A stretch of DNA of 64,000 nt from Rhizobiaceae bacterium (GCA_025698895.1 JAILWO010000001.1:1585001-1649000); one strand, 5' to 3'; positions 1-8,518 are shown, numbered from the stretch's first letter. Notes: generated by a model not told the origin, from the sequence alone. Translations and numbers: made by a program.

Positions 1-2
1 CG

Positions 3-467
3 ACCCATCCGCGCATCGTCGAGCGCATGGACGATCTCCATGTCGGCAAAGGGCCGTACTACGCCTTCTTCCGCCCTTACCACCTGACGTCGCTGGAAGT
101 GCCGCTGACGGCGGCGCGCATCATGCTGTACGGCAAGCCCGACATGGTGCCGCTGCCGCGGCCGGTGGCCGAAGTCTGCGCGGTCGCCAAGCGCGACCTG
201 GCGGCGGGCGAGCCGCTCGATGCCATTGGCGAGACCTGCTACCGCTCCTTCACCATGACGGTGGCCGACGCCCGTGCTTCCCGGGCGGTCCCTGTGGGCC
301 TGCTGGAAGGCGGCAAGGTGTTGGCGCCGGTGAGGAAGGGCGAGCTGCTGACTACCGCCAACGCCGCCCCGGATCCGACGACGCGGCTTTACGCGCTGCG
401 CCGCAAGCAGGACGAGATGCTCTGGGGTGGCGCGCCGGCCTCGGAGTTCGTTCGAGACGAGCTCTGA
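3..467 (+). CDS. SAF-domain homoserine dehydrogenase-like protein, C-terminal part
   Basis: The frame is open from the window edge, so only the last ~154 residues are present. They match the C-terminal half of the predicted homoserine dehydrogenase/SAF-domain proteins (COG4091 type): a conserved stretch around GPYYAFFRPYHLTSLEVP, then a SAF-like segment in which KRDLAAGEPLD starts a beta-clip fold, ending with LWGG. In this family an N-terminal Rossmann domain oxidises a hydroxy-acid or sugar-acid substrate, but that part lies outside the window and the substrate cannot be read. The gene ends with TGA and is followed by a decayed toxin-antitoxin pair. The family call is from recalled motif similarity; the specific reaction is unknown. 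Confidence 0.6.
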   Translation, partial: THPRIVERMDDLHVGKGPYYAFFRPYHLTSLEVPLTAARIMLYGKPDMVPLPRPVAEVCAVAKRDLAAGEPLDAIGETCYRSFTMTVADARASRAVPVGLLEGGKVLAPVRKGELLTTANAAPDPTTRLYALRRKQDEMLWGGAPASEFVRDEL

Positions 468-497
468 TGATGCGAGGCTGGCGCGCATCGGGTCGGC

Positions 498-522
498 GAT
501 CTACATTGGCTGCATGTAGATC
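498..522. promoter_or_regulatory. 9-bp inverted repeat, putative antitoxin operator
   Basis: A perfect inverted repeat, GATCTACAT and ATGTAGATC separated by 7 bp, ends 13 bp before the ATG of the antitoxin relic. AbrB/MazE-type antitoxins usually autoregulate by binding such palindromes over their own promoter. The arms are intact although both genes downstream are broken. Confidence 0.55.
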
Positions 523-535
523 ATGGAGATTGTCC

Positions 536-761
536 ATGCGCGTTTCGAAATGGGGCAACAGCCTGGCCGTCCGCTTGCCCGCTTCGCTGGTGGAGAAGCT
601 GGATCTGAAGGAACGACGTCGAAATCAGGGCGCTGGACAAGGCCGCCCTTGAGATCGAGCGCAAGCATGCGCGGCGCGACCTGTTGGAAAGATTGCACCG
701 GTTTCATGGCTTGATCGGCAGCGACATCAAGTTCGACCGGGAAGAGGCGAATGCCCGGTGA
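536..761 (+). pseudogene. AbrB/MazE-family antitoxin, frameshifted
   Basis: The ATG at 536 opens a typical swapped-hairpin AbrB N-terminus (MRVSKWGNSLAVRLPASLV, then EKLDLKE). At 614 the frame breaks. The expected glycine codon after KE has lost about two bases, and the remaining C-terminal half (DVEIRALDKAALEIER, then a short helical tail ending at TGA 759-761) continues in the +1 frame. Joined, the product would be about 75 residues, a normal antitoxin size. Its stop region overlaps the start of a PIN-toxin relic, as in intact operons of this type. A sequencing error could mimic the shift, but the toxin downstream is also broken, so decay is more likely. Confidence 0.7.
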
Positions 762-837
762 CCTGCCCATTCTTTGACTGCTATTGCCTCCTGTACCTCG
801 CCGACTGATCGTCGTCGATCCGTTCCGCGACGCCTGA
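751..837 (+). pseudogene. VapC/PIN toxin remnant with large internal deletion
   Basis: After ATG 751 a frame-shifted stretch reads FFDCYCLLYLAD, the first strand of a PIN nuclease (normally FFDxNVLLYL with the first catalytic Asp). A different frame then reads LIVVDPFRDA to a TGA at 835-837, matching the usual C-terminal end of these toxins (LRIVNPF type). About 100 codons between them, with the other acidic residues, are missing. The toxin cannot be functional. It follows the broken antitoxin with an overlapping junction. Confidence 0.6.
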
Positions 838-838
838 C

Positions 839-1654
839 CTACCGGCCCAGTTCAACGCTTCTCGCCCGCGCGGCCTCGACGGCGTCGGCCAAGAGCGTGC
901 CGAGGCGGCCTTCGCCCATCAGCACCTCCAGCGCGGCGGCCGTGGTGCCGTTCGGGCTGGTCACCTGCTCGCGCAGCCGGCCTGGCTCCTCGCCGCTTTC
1001 GGCCGCCAGTGACGCGGCGCCGAGCACGGTCTGCATCGCCAGCAGCCCGGCCGTGTCGGCGGGCAGTCCGGCCCGCACCCCGGCATCGCGCAGGCATTCG
1101 ATGAAATGGAAGACATAGGCCGGCCCTGACCCCGAAACGGCCGTCACGGCGTCCATCAGCGCCTCGTCCTCGATCTCGGCGACCCGGCCGCTGGCCGAAA
1201 GGAGTTCGACTATGGCGGCCTTGGCGTCTTCGGCGAGATTCCGGTTGGCGAAGATCACCATCATGCCCTTGCCGATGGCGGCCGGCGTATTGGGCATGCA
1301 GCGCAGGATCGCGGCATTGGCCCCCAAAAGCTTTTCCAGCAGCGCCACGGTGGTGCCCGCCGCGATCGAGACGAAGCTCGTGCCGCGCACCGCGAAGCGC
1401 GAATAGGCCGGCACGACGTCGTTCATGACCTGCGGCTTGATCGCGAACAGGACGAGATCGGTCTCGAAGCCCGAGGGGATCGCATCGGCGGTCTCGAAGG
1501 TGACGGTGCCGAGTTCCCCGGCGCGCGCCCGGAGGTCGGCGTTCGGCTCCACCACTACGACATCCCCCGCGTCCAGCCGCCCGGCCGCCAGCCAGCCCTT
1601 GAGCATGGCGTAACCCATGTTCCCGCAACCGACGAGTATGATGCGCGCCGCCAT
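839..1654 (-). CDS. proC: Pyrroline-5-carboxylate reductase
   Basis: 271 residues, reducing 1-pyrroline-5-carboxylate to L-proline with NAD(P)H in the cytoplasm, the last step of proline synthesis. The N-terminus IILVGCGNMGYAMLKGWL is the Rossmann GxGxMG motif. The C-terminal dimerisation domain carries the family signature near residues 215-240 (VSGSGPAYVFHFIE, with ADTAGLLAMQT downstream). I start at ATG 1654 because the longer frame to 1708 adds a basic, unconserved 18-residue extension. The length is normal for the family. It sits alone between the toxin-antitoxin relic and the polysaccharide cluster. Confidence 0.95.
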   Translation of the reverse strand: MAARIILVGCGNMGYAMLKGWLAAGRLDAGDVVVVEPNADLRARAGELGTVTFETADAIPSGFETDLVLFAIKPQVMNDVVPAYSRFAVRGTSFVSIAAGTTVALLEKLLGANAAILRCMPNTPAAIGKGMMVIFANRNLAEDAKAAIVELLSASGRVAEIEDEALMDAVTAVSGSGPAYVFHFIECLRDAGVRAGLPADTAGLLAMQTVLGAASLAAESGEEPGRLREQVTSPNGTTAAALEVLMGEGRLGTLLADAVEAARARSVELGR

Positions 1655-1704
1655 CGACCGAACTCCCTGAACCCGGCCTCTTGTGGACGCGCGCCGCGGA
1701 GAAT

Positions 1705-3027
1705 TCAACCGCCCTTGCTACTCGCCGGTATGGCGAAACGCGCGGTCAGCCGCAGCCCCAGCGTCGCCATGACGAGGAACAGCCAGACCGGATCGGCGCG
1801 GCGGAAGAAGAAGCTTTCGAGGAAGGCGTTGAGCGTCGCGAACAACATCATCATCATGAAGAGGTCGGCCAGCGCGACATTCACCTTTAGGAGCGGTGTG
1901 CGCGAAAAGTCCCTCAGCGGCGCGGCCACGAAGGCGATGATCCCGACCGCGAGCGCCGGCAGGCCCATGATGGCCGCGAGATCAAGCCAGCCATTGTGGC
2001 CGTGGACGATGCCGCTCACGTCCCAGCTTTCGTCATAGCTCGTTTCCACGAGTTCCATGCGCGGCGAGCCCCACAGGCTTTCGAAGCCCCAGCCGGTCCA
2101 GGGCCGCTCGGCGATCCTTTCGCCCAGAAAGGCCCACAGCGTGGTGCGGCCGGTATAGGTGAGTTCGGGAAAATACTCGGCCGCCAAAGCCTTGATCGGC
2201 TCCATGAAGACGATACCCAGCGTGGCCAGGCCGGTGCCAATCAGCGCGAGCCACACTAGCACCGGTGTCAGGAAGGGCAGGCCGAAGGCACGGGGCGCCA
2301 TGATGGTCAGCATCACCAGCGGCACCAGGCCGGCCGTGGTCTTGGAACCCGTATTGGCCATGAACCACAGCGCGGCCAGGAACAGTGCCGCGCCGCGCTT
2401 GCGCCATCCGTGCCGCCACAGATAGAGCCCCGCGAAGGACAGGCAGGCCATGACGGGCCCGGCGATGTTCTTGTGGGCGAACGAGCCGCGCCAGAAGCCG
2501 GCATGCTGGGGCTCCAGCTCGTCGCCACCATGGACCGCGACATCCGGAAAGAGGACGAGACCGGCATAGCACAGCGTCACGACCGCAAAGCCGGCGGTGG
2601 CGAAGACGGTTGCATAAGCGTCGCCGTCGCGCGGCAGGGTCACGACGGCGGCCGCGGCCAGCATGCCGATCACCGTGAACAGGGCCGCGCGCGTCGCGGC
2701 ATCGGGATCGAGCGCGTTCGAGACCGACAAGGCAAGGAAGCCGGCCAGCAGCAGCCACCATGGACTGATCAGCGCCGCTGCCTTGCGCGGATCGCAGTAC
2801 GCCACCAGCGCCGCCACGGCCAGCGCGCCCAGCGATCCGAAGCCGAGCTGGTTGATCACGTCGCCGCCCTCGGGGACGGCCTCTCCGCCAGGGTCGAAAG
2901 GCTTGAAGGTGACCAGCAGCGCCGTCAGCAGCAGGCTCGCGACCACCGTGCCCGCGCGGCGGTCGCCGGCGAGCGATACGATCCGGATGCCCCAGTCAGT
3001 TCTTTTCAGGCTCGCGGTATTGTTCAT
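1705..3027 (-). CDS. O-antigen ligase/Wzy-like polysaccharide polymerase, multi-pass membrane protein
   Basis: 440 residues with about ten hydrophobic segments. A long periplasmic-loop region contains the features of the Wzy_C/O-antigen ligase superfamily: SFAHKNIAG (about residue 180), TGRTTLW, GWGFESLW and HGHNGWLDL. These match ExoQ-type polymerases of rhizobia, which join undecaprenyl-linked repeat units at the outer face of the inner membrane. Its start overlaps the end of the upstream GT2 gene by 32 bp, so the two are probably co-transcribed and translationally coupled. Polymerase versus ligase cannot be decided from sequence; the nearby flippase and co-polymerase favour polymerase. Confidence 0.8.
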   Translation of the reverse strand: MNNTASLKRTDWGIRIVSLAGDRRAGTVVASLLLTALLVTFKPFDPGGEAVPEGGDVINQLGFGSLGALAVAALVAYCDPRKAAALISPWWLLLAGFLALSVSNALDPDAATRAALFTVIGMLAAAAVVTLPRDGDAYATVFATAGFAVVTLCYAGLVLFPDVAVHGGDELEPQHAGFWRGSFAHKNIAGPVMACLSFAGLYLWRHGWRKRGAALFLAALWFMANTGSKTTAGLVPLVMLTIMAPRAFGLPFLTPVLVWLALIGTGLATLGIVFMEPIKALAAEYFPELTYTGRTTLWAFLGERIAERPWTGWGFESLWGSPRMELVETSYDESWDVSGIVHGHNGWLDLAAIMGLPALAVGIIAFVAAPLRDFSRTPLLKVNVALADLFMMMMLFATLNAFLESFFFRRADPVWLFLVMATLGLRLTARFAIPASSKGG

Positions 3028-3994
3028 TCATGTAGCCGAATTCGGCCATCAGGCGGCCTGCTGCCACCAGGCCGGGGTAGGGATATGCCGAGGCGAGCCC
3101 CGTCTTGAACGCCAGCGGTATGCCGCGCAGCGGAGACATGGCGAGCAGGGCGAGGCTGCGGCCGGCCACGATCAGGCGGCCGAGCGCCTGGTCCTGCCGC
3201 TTGCGTCGTTCGACCAGGGTGGAAATGACGCCGTTGCGGATGGCGCGCGCGCGGATCCAGTCGCCCTCGGTGCGCCGGCTGGGCACGGTCTCCATCACGC
3301 GCGCCTCCGCGCACCATCCCAGCCTGAATCCCCGTGCGGCCGCGCGCGACAGGAAGTCGGAATCGCCGCCGCCCAGAAAGTTGAAGCGCGTGTCCAGATG
3401 GGGCTGCGGCATGGCCGCCAGCACCCTGGCCGTCACCAGGAGGTTGCCGGAGGAATACAGCGCCGGAACCCGCTGCGTCGCGACATAGGGCGGAGCGAAG
3501 ACGGGGTGACGCGCCAGGCGCGCATCGGCTTCGTGCGCGAAGACCGGCACCTGGGGCCCGCCCACGATATCGACGCCGAGCCGCGTTTCGGCCCCCACCA
3601 TGCGGGCGAGCCAGGTCGGTTCGGCGATTTCGTCGTCATCGATGACGACCAGCCGCTTCAGGGTGGGAAAGCACCGCAGCGCGGTCGCCCAGCCAGCATT
3701 GTAGGCCGAGCAGTTGCCCCGTTCATGCGCAACGACGAGAACGCCGCCCACGTGGCGGCTCTCGAACATTGGAAGGCAGGCGGACGCGCCCGCGCGGCCC
3801 TCGTCGTCGTTTTCCATCACGATCACGGCGAAGGGCGGCGCGCCCTCCTGCGAGACCAGTGAGTCCAGCGTGCGCAGCAGATGCTCCGGCCGCCGGAAGG
3901 TCGGCAGCGTCACGACCGTCTCGATCGCCGCCGCGTCGAGGTTGGGCGACCTCGCCAGTATGGAGACCGCCGGTATGGCCGGGTGAGTGTTCAT
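2996..3994 (-). CDS. Family 2 glycosyltransferase (ExoM-like)
   Basis: 332 residues with a GT-A fold. The start of the catalytic domain is VVTLPTFRRPEHLLRTLDSL (about residues 27-46), a D-D-D metal/sugar-nucleotide motif (VIDDDE) is near residue 118, and LGGGDSDFLSRA near 200-215 resembles the ED-type catalytic base region. A weakly hydrophobic C-terminal segment may associate with the membrane. It would add one sugar to a lipid-linked repeat unit on the cytoplasmic side. It heads a minus-strand pair with the ligase/polymerase gene and diverges from the GT4 gene across a 180-bp spacer. The donor and acceptor sugars are not deducible. Confidence 0.82.
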   Translation of the reverse strand: MNTHPAIPAVSILARSPNLDAAAIETVVTLPTFRRPEHLLRTLDSLVSQEGAPPFAVIVMENDDEGRAGASACLPMFESRHVGGVLVVAHERGNCSAYNAGWATALRCFPTLKRLVVIDDDEIAEPTWLARMVGAETRLGVDIVGGPQVPVFAHEADARLARHPVFAPPYVATQRVPALYSSGNLLVTARVLAAMPQPHLDTRFNFLGGGDSDFLSRAAARGFRLGWCAEARVMETVPSRRTEGDWIRARAIRNGVISTLVERRKRQDQALGRLIVAGRSLALLAMSPLRGIPLAFKTGLASAYPYPGLVAAGRLMAEFGYMNEQYREPEKN

Positions 3995-4045
3995 CGGTGC
4001 CGCGTCTGGTGTGCCGGTTTGACGGCATTCATCCCATGCGCGGCT

Positions 4046-4060
4046 TTAAGGTTGGCTTAA
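4046..4060. promoter_or_regulatory. CtrA-type box TTAA-N7-TTAA upstream of polysaccharide genes
   Basis: TTAAGGTTGGCTTAA lies in the spacer between the divergent GT2 (start 3994) and GT4 (start 4175) genes and matches the core CtrA recognition pattern TTAA-N7-TTAA exactly. The site is seen directly; binding is inferred. Another TTAA occurs about 55 bp further on but without correct spacing. Confidence 0.45.
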
Positions 4061-4174
4061 GCCTGTGTCGAAAATGCCGTTCGCCACGGCTCGCGCCATC
4101 GTTTCATTTCTTCCGATCGGCTTAAGCACTGTTTCACGGCGACTTGCTAATGCTTCGGTATCTGGGGGACCCGA

Positions 4175-5350
4175 ATGCATCTCGTCTTCGCCACATCGAT
4201 CGTGCCGGACGGCACGCCCACCACCGGCTACGAGATCGCCAACCAGGCGATCATCGACGGTCTGCGGCGCGTGGGCGCGCGCGTGACGGTGCTTGGCTTC
4301 ACCTGGCCGGGCTCGGCGCCGTCCGACCCCGAGAACACCGTCGTGCTCGGCTCGGTCGACGTTCGCACCGATAACGCGTCCGCCGTGCGGAAGGCCGACT
4401 GGCTGATGTCGGCGATCCGGTCGGGCCAGACATTCGCGTCCGTCAAGCTTCTCGGCGCGGCCGGGCCCGCGGAGCTTTCTCGGGCGCTGGACCGGATCGA
4501 CCCCTGGGACGCGGTCGTCGTCAATGCCACGCAGATGGGTGGCGCCTACGAGGCGGTGCTGACCGCGCGGCCCTTCCTCTATGTCGCCCACAATGTCGAG
4601 CATGTCTCGGCGCTGGAAAACGCGACCGCCGCGCGAAGCCTGGCCAGACGCATGCTGTTCCAGCGCGAGGCGCGGCTGCTGAAGAGCCTCGAGGACAGGC
4701 TCTGCCGCAAGGCTGGCTTCGTCTGGACGCTCGCCGAGGACGATCGCGCCGCGCTCGGGGTGGACGAGGACGATCGTTCGGCCGCGCTCGCGCTGTCCAC
4801 GCCGGCGGCCTCGGCCGGACCTCCGGCCGACAGCGACATCCTGTGCGAGGCGGCGCTGATCGGCACGTGGACCTGGGCGCCGAACCGGATCGGCCTCGAC
4901 TGGTTCCTCGAAAAGGTCGTGCCGCACCTGCCGGGCGACTTCCGGGTCCGGATCGCCGGGGCCATGCCATCCGACCTTTCCGCGCCCGCGCCGAATGTCG
5001 AGTTCGTCGGCCGCGTTCCCGACGCGACGGCCTTCGTGCGCCAGGCCGCCGTCATTCCCCTGATCAGCCGGGCCGGCACCGGGGTTCAGCTCAAGACCAT
5101 CGAGACCTTCGAGCTCGGCCTGCCTTCCGTCGCCACCACGCACGCGCTGCGCGGCGTGGCGCATCGTCCTTCGAACTGCGTCGTCGCCGACGATCCGCAA
5201 GCCTTCGCGGCCGCGCTCGTGGCCGCGGCGAAACACCGGTCCGCCCCGCTCGACGGAAGCGATTTCGTCCGCGCGCAACGCGAAGCGCTGGATGCGGGCC
5301 TCCTTCGCGGGCTTGAAAGCCTCGACCGCAAGGCAAGGTTGGCCGCATGA
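4175..5350 (+). CDS. Family 4 glycosyltransferase
   Basis: 391 residues, GT-B fold. The N-terminal half starts MHLVFATSIVPDGTPTTGYE and carries the glycan-acceptor domain, with VAHNVEHVSALE near 140. The C-terminal half has a Glyco_trans_1_4-type nucleotide-sugar domain: AALIGTWTWAPN near 225, FVGRV near 275, and the donor-binding run PLISRAGTGVQLKTIETFELGLPS (about 293-316) with the conserved E-x7-E spacing. It probably extends a lipid-linked oligosaccharide in the cytoplasm. Its stop overlaps the next gene's ATG by four bases (ATGA), so it is the first gene of a three-gene operon. The sugar specificity is unknown. Confidence 0.82.
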   Translation: MHLVFATSIVPDGTPTTGYEIANQAIIDGLRRVGARVTVLGFTWPGSAPSDPENTVVLGSVDVRTDNASAVRKADWLMSAIRSGQTFASVKLLGAAGPAELSRALDRIDPWDAVVVNATQMGGAYEAVLTARPFLYVAHNVEHVSALENATAARSLARRMLFQREARLLKSLEDRLCRKAGFVWTLAEDDRAALGVDEDDRSAALALSTPAASAGPPADSDILCEAALIGTWTWAPNRIGLDWFLEKVVPHLPGDFRVRIAGAMPSDLSAPAPNVEFVGRVPDATAFVRQAAVIPLISRAGTGVQLKTIETFELGLPSVATTHALRGVAHRPSNCVVADDPQAFAAALVAAAKHRSAPLDGSDFVRAQREALDAGLLRGLESLDRKARLAA

Positions 5351-6123
5351 CGATTCATTCGCGCCCGGCGCCTATCCTGCCCGAGATGAACATTCTCGGC
5401 ACGCGGGTCACGGCAATATCCTGGGGTGACGCGCTGGCCCTGCTTTCGGGCGCGCTGGCGGACCGGCGCCATACGAGGGTCAGCTTCCTCAACGCTCACA
5501 ACGCCAACATTGCCCAGATCGACGACCGCTTCGCCGAGGCGATGGACGATTTCCTCGTCCTGCCCGACGGGATAGGCGTCGATATCGCCGCCAAAATTCT
5601 GTACGGGCGACCCTTTCCCGACAATCTCAACGGCACCGATTTCGTCCCCGATTTCTTCCGCACCTGCGAGGCGAAGCTGCGCGTGGGCCTGATCGGCGCC
5701 CGGCGCGACAATGCCGAGGCGGCGGCGGCGGCGCTCGGACGGCTGGCGCCGCAACACGAATTCGTCTTCATCCATGACGGCTATTTCGCGCCGCGCGAGG
5801 AGCCGGCCATCCTCGCGCGCATCGAGGCCGAGCGCCTCGACGTGCTCCTGGTGGCCATGGGCGTCCCGCGCCAGGAATTGTGGATCGCCGACCGGATCGG
5901 CCCGGGCCATTGCACCATGCCGATCGCGGTCGGAGCGCTGCTCGATTTCATGAGCGGTGCGGTGCCGCGCGCGCCGCTGTGGATGCGCCGGCTGAGGCTG
6001 GAATGGGTCTACCGCCTCCTTCAGGAGCCCACGCGGCTGTGGCGCCGCTACGTGGTCGGCAATCCGCTCTTTCTTGCCCGCGTGATCGGCCAGAAGCTGG
6101 GCTGGAGGCGGGCGCGGCGATGA
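5347..6123 (+). CDS. WecG/TagA/CpsF family glycosyltransferase (GT26)
   Basis: 258 residues, the usual length. Diagnostic features are FLNAHNANIAQIDDRF (about residues 40-55), LPDGIGVDIAAKILYGRPFP with the catalytic Asp, GTDFVPDFF, LLVAMGVPRQELWI and the C-terminal GALLDFMSGAVPRAP plus RLRLEWVYRLLQEPTRLWRRY. This enzyme class transfers the second sugar (ManNAc, ManNAcA or glucose type) onto undecaprenyl-PP-linked monosaccharide and is peripheral on the inner membrane. It is co-translated with the GT4 gene upstream and the DUF6492-like gene downstream through ATGA overlaps on both sides. Homologues serve in holdfast (HfsJ) and unipolar polysaccharide (UppB) synthesis. Confidence 0.9.
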   Translation: MTIHSRPAPILPEMNILGTRVTAISWGDALALLSGALADRRHTRVSFLNAHNANIAQIDDRFAEAMDDFLVLPDGIGVDIAAKILYGRPFPDNLNGTDFVPDFFRTCEAKLRVGLIGARRDNAEAAAAALGRLAPQHEFVFIHDGYFAPREEPAILARIEAERLDVLLVAMGVPRQELWIADRIGPGHCTMPIAVGALLDFMSGAVPRAPLWMRRLRLEWVYRLLQEPTRLWRRYVVGNPLFLARVIGQKLGWRRARR

Positions 6124-7025
6124 ACGCGTTCCCCCAGCCCTTCGCGGAGGGCGTGGTCGCCGCCGGCCACTCCCATGCGCTGGTGACGGCGTCCTATCGG
6201 CCCGACCTCGAACGCTGCCGGCTCCTGTGCGAGACGGTGGATCGTCAGGTGACGGGGATCGGCACCCACTATCTGCTGGTCGAGCATGGCGACGTCGCGG
6301 CGTTCCGGGAGCTGGAGGGGCCGAACAGGGTCGTGGTCGACGAGCGCGACATACTTCCCCGCTGGCTGCATTCGATGCGCGATCCGACCTCCTTGTTTCG
6401 CCGCCGGCTCTGGCTGTCGACGAGGACGGCGGCCCTGCGCGGCTGGCACGTCCAGCAGCTCAGGCGGCTGGCGATCGCGGCGCATGTCGAGGCCGACGCG
6501 CTGGTATTCTGCGATTCGGACGTGGTCTTCCTCAAGCCATTCGACTGCGCGCGGTTCTGGCGCGGCGGCAGGCTGCGCCTGTTTCGCCGCGACGGCGCCC
6601 TCGCCGCGCCGCATCTGGAGCTGCAGCGCCGCTGGTCGGCGGCGGCCGGCCGGGCGCTGGGGCTGACCGCCTCATCCGGCCATGATTACATCAGCACCCT
6701 GATCGCCTGGCGCGTCGAAACCGTGCGGGCCATGACCGAGCATATCGAAGCCTTGCACGGCCGGCACTGGATCGAGGTCTTCGCCGGCACGCGCGACATG
6801 TCGGAATGCATGCTCTACGGCCGCTTCGTCGACGAGGTTCTCGACGGCGCGGGACATTTCGTCGACGACGCCGAGTTCTGCCGGGTCTACTGGGACGGTC
6901 CGGCGCTCGACGATGCCGGCCTACGCGACTTCATCGCTTCGCTGGGGCCCGACCAGGCGGCGATCGGCATGCAGTCCTTCGTGGGCACCGACCTGTCGCG
7001 CATCCGGCGCCTCGTCGGCGCCTGA
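6120..7025 (+). CDS. DUF6492-like protein in polysaccharide operon
   Basis: 301 residues, starting at the ATG that overlaps the GT26 stop. The frame extends upstream inside GT26, but that part is a shadow. The layout resembles a small GT-A glycosyltransferase: VTASYRPDLERCRLLCETVD at the start, a D-x-D-like VFCDSDVVFLKPFD near residue 130 that would hold a metal and nucleotide sugar, and EVFAGTRDMSECMLYGRFVDE near 225. This corresponds to the DUF6492 family as I recall it. No transmembrane segment is visible. Being third in a glycosyltransferase operon supports a sugar-transfer role, but the activity is inferred. Confidence 0.65.
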   Translation: MNAFPQPFAEGVVAAGHSHALVTASYRPDLERCRLLCETVDRQVTGIGTHYLLVEHGDVAAFRELEGPNRVVVDERDILPRWLHSMRDPTSLFRRRLWLSTRTAALRGWHVQQLRRLAIAAHVEADALVFCDSDVVFLKPFDCARFWRGGRLRLFRRDGALAAPHLELQRRWSAAAGRALGLTASSGHDYISTLIAWRVETVRAMTEHIEALHGRHWIEVFAGTRDMSECMLYGRFVDEVLDGAGHFVDDAEFCRVYWDGPALDDAGLRDFIASLGPDQAAIGMQSFVGTDLSRIRRLVGA

Positions 7026-7032
7026 ACCGTCG

Positions 7033-8325
7033 TCACAGGACGCGCGCGGGCAGCCGCATGGCCGAATAGGTCAAAAGCACCGAGGCGGCATAGATGACCA
7101 AGAAGACCGGGTTCAGCCACCAGATGACGTCCGGCGTTTCGCTCAGCCGTGTCAGCACATAGCTCAGCAGCACCGCCTTCATGCCGCCCAGCAGGGCGAA
7201 GTTGAGCGCCCGCAGAAGGGTCTGGCCGCGCGCGTAGAGCAGCTCGGCCTCGTATTCGACGAGATTGCGCAGGCCGGGCACCAGCAAGGCCAGCCCGACC
7301 AGCGGCGCGACCTCGGCCACCTGGTTGCCGAGCAGGGTCGGGCGAAACCACAGGATCAGCACGAGGAACGCCAGGGCGGCGGTCGACACCACGAAGATGC
7401 CGGCTTCGATGGCGATGCGCGTGCGCAGCCTGGCCAGCAGCGCCGGCGCGCGCATCAGCTTCTGCACCAGCAGCATGGAGAAGGCCCTGACCGGCACGGC
7501 GGTCAGATCGACGAGCCGCATGATGATGGCATAGATGCCCGCCAGCCTGGGCCCGGCGAGCGACAGCACCAGGATCTTGTCGAGTTCCATCTGCACGTAG
7601 AACATGACGTCGGCGCCGGCCACCGCGATCGAGTCGCGCATGCGCCTTCCATAGAGGCGCGGCGCCAACCGCAGTCTTCCGCCCGGATAGAAGAAGGCCG
7701 AGGCGACGGCCAGCGAAGTGGTGTTGGCGGCCAGGTAGATCCAGCACCACAGCGCCAGATCCCCCTGCGGCGCGAAAGCCAGGCCGACGGCGCCGGCCGC
7801 CCTGAGCATTGTTCCGAAGACGGTCAGGATCGCCGCCCTGCCGAAACGGTTGCAGCCGTTGAGCGTGATGATGACGGCTTCGGTGCCGCGCCAGATCACG
7901 GCCTCGGTCGCGATGACGAGCGCGAACAGCCGCCAGTCCATCAGACCGTCGAAGAAGAGCTTGTAGGCGATGGCGCCGCAGACCGCGATCAGCGGCAGCG
8001 ACAGCGCGCCGAGCGCCACGAAGCCGGCCATGTATGTGCCGACGAGACGCGGCCTGACCGTCGCCGCCCGATAGAGCGGCGACACGAAGCCGAAGGCGAG
8101 CAGCCGCGAAAGCACGACGCCGGTCGCCGACGCGGTCGCGAACAGGCCGAAATCCTCGATCGGCAGCGTGTTGGCCAGCGCCACGAAATAGGCGAGCGAG
8201 AAGACGAGCCGCCCGAGCGAGCCGCTGATCGCCGAAGCGTAGTCCCGCGCGACCGCAAGCACGGCGCGGGAGGTCTCGGGGGAAAGGGCGATGACTGACA
8301 AGTTCGCGGACCGGTTTGGACGCAT
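7033..8325 (-). CDS. Wzx-type lipid-linked oligosaccharide flippase (MOP superfamily)
   Basis: 430 residues with about 12 hydrophobic segments spread through the protein, typical of polysaccharide-biosynthesis flippases. The N-terminal region (LGRLVFSLAYFVALANTLPIEDFGLFATA-type) and charged loops such as MELDKILVLSLAGPRLAGIYAIIMR near residues 235-260 match the MOP family. It would move the undecaprenyl-PP repeat unit to the periplasm for the polymerase. It is convergent with the GT operon, with 7 bp between stop codons, and divergent from the co-polymerase gene across 193 bp holding a CtrA-like site. The call rests on topology and context more than strict motifs. Confidence 0.75.
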   Translation of the reverse strand: MRPNRSANLSVIALSPETSRAVLAVARDYASAISGSLGRLVFSLAYFVALANTLPIEDFGLFATASATGVVLSRLLAFGFVSPLYRAATVRPRLVGTYMAGFVALGALSLPLIAVCGAIAYKLFFDGLMDWRLFALVIATEAVIWRGTEAVIITLNGCNRFGRAAILTVFGTMLRAAGAVGLAFAPQGDLALWCWIYLAANTTSLAVASAFFYPGGRLRLAPRLYGRRMRDSIAVAGADVMFYVQMELDKILVLSLAGPRLAGIYAIIMRLVDLTAVPVRAFSMLLVQKLMRAPALLARLRTRIAIEAGIFVVSTAALAFLVLILWFRPTLLGNQVAEVAPLVGLALLVPGLRNLVEYEAELLYARGQTLLRALNFALLGGMKAVLLSYVLTRLSETPDVIWWLNPVFLVIYAASVLLTYSAMRLPARVL

Positions 8326-8439
8326 CTTCTCGCGCCATTGATCGCATGTCGCGGTTAACGCACCGTACCAACCAGGACAGGAAACCGGGCAGATACAAAC
8401 GCGTGGTGATTGCCGGTGAACCGCCGAAGCCCACCGGAT

Positions 8440-8454
8440 TTAACCATTTGTTAC
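8440..8454. promoter_or_regulatory. CtrA-like site, one mismatch
   Basis: TTAACCATTTGTTAC sits between the divergent flippase (8325) and co-polymerase (8519) starts. It contains the favoured TTAACCAT half-site and differs from TTAA-N7-TTAA by the final base. A lone TTAAC follows at 8475. Weak by itself, but its counterpart at 4046-4060 lies in the other divergent promoter of the same cluster. Confidence 0.3.
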
Positions 8455-8518
8455 CCATGCGGCTTTAGCGTGCCTTAACGATTGGCGCCTCTCGTGTGCC
8501 TGCAAACGGATGCGACGC

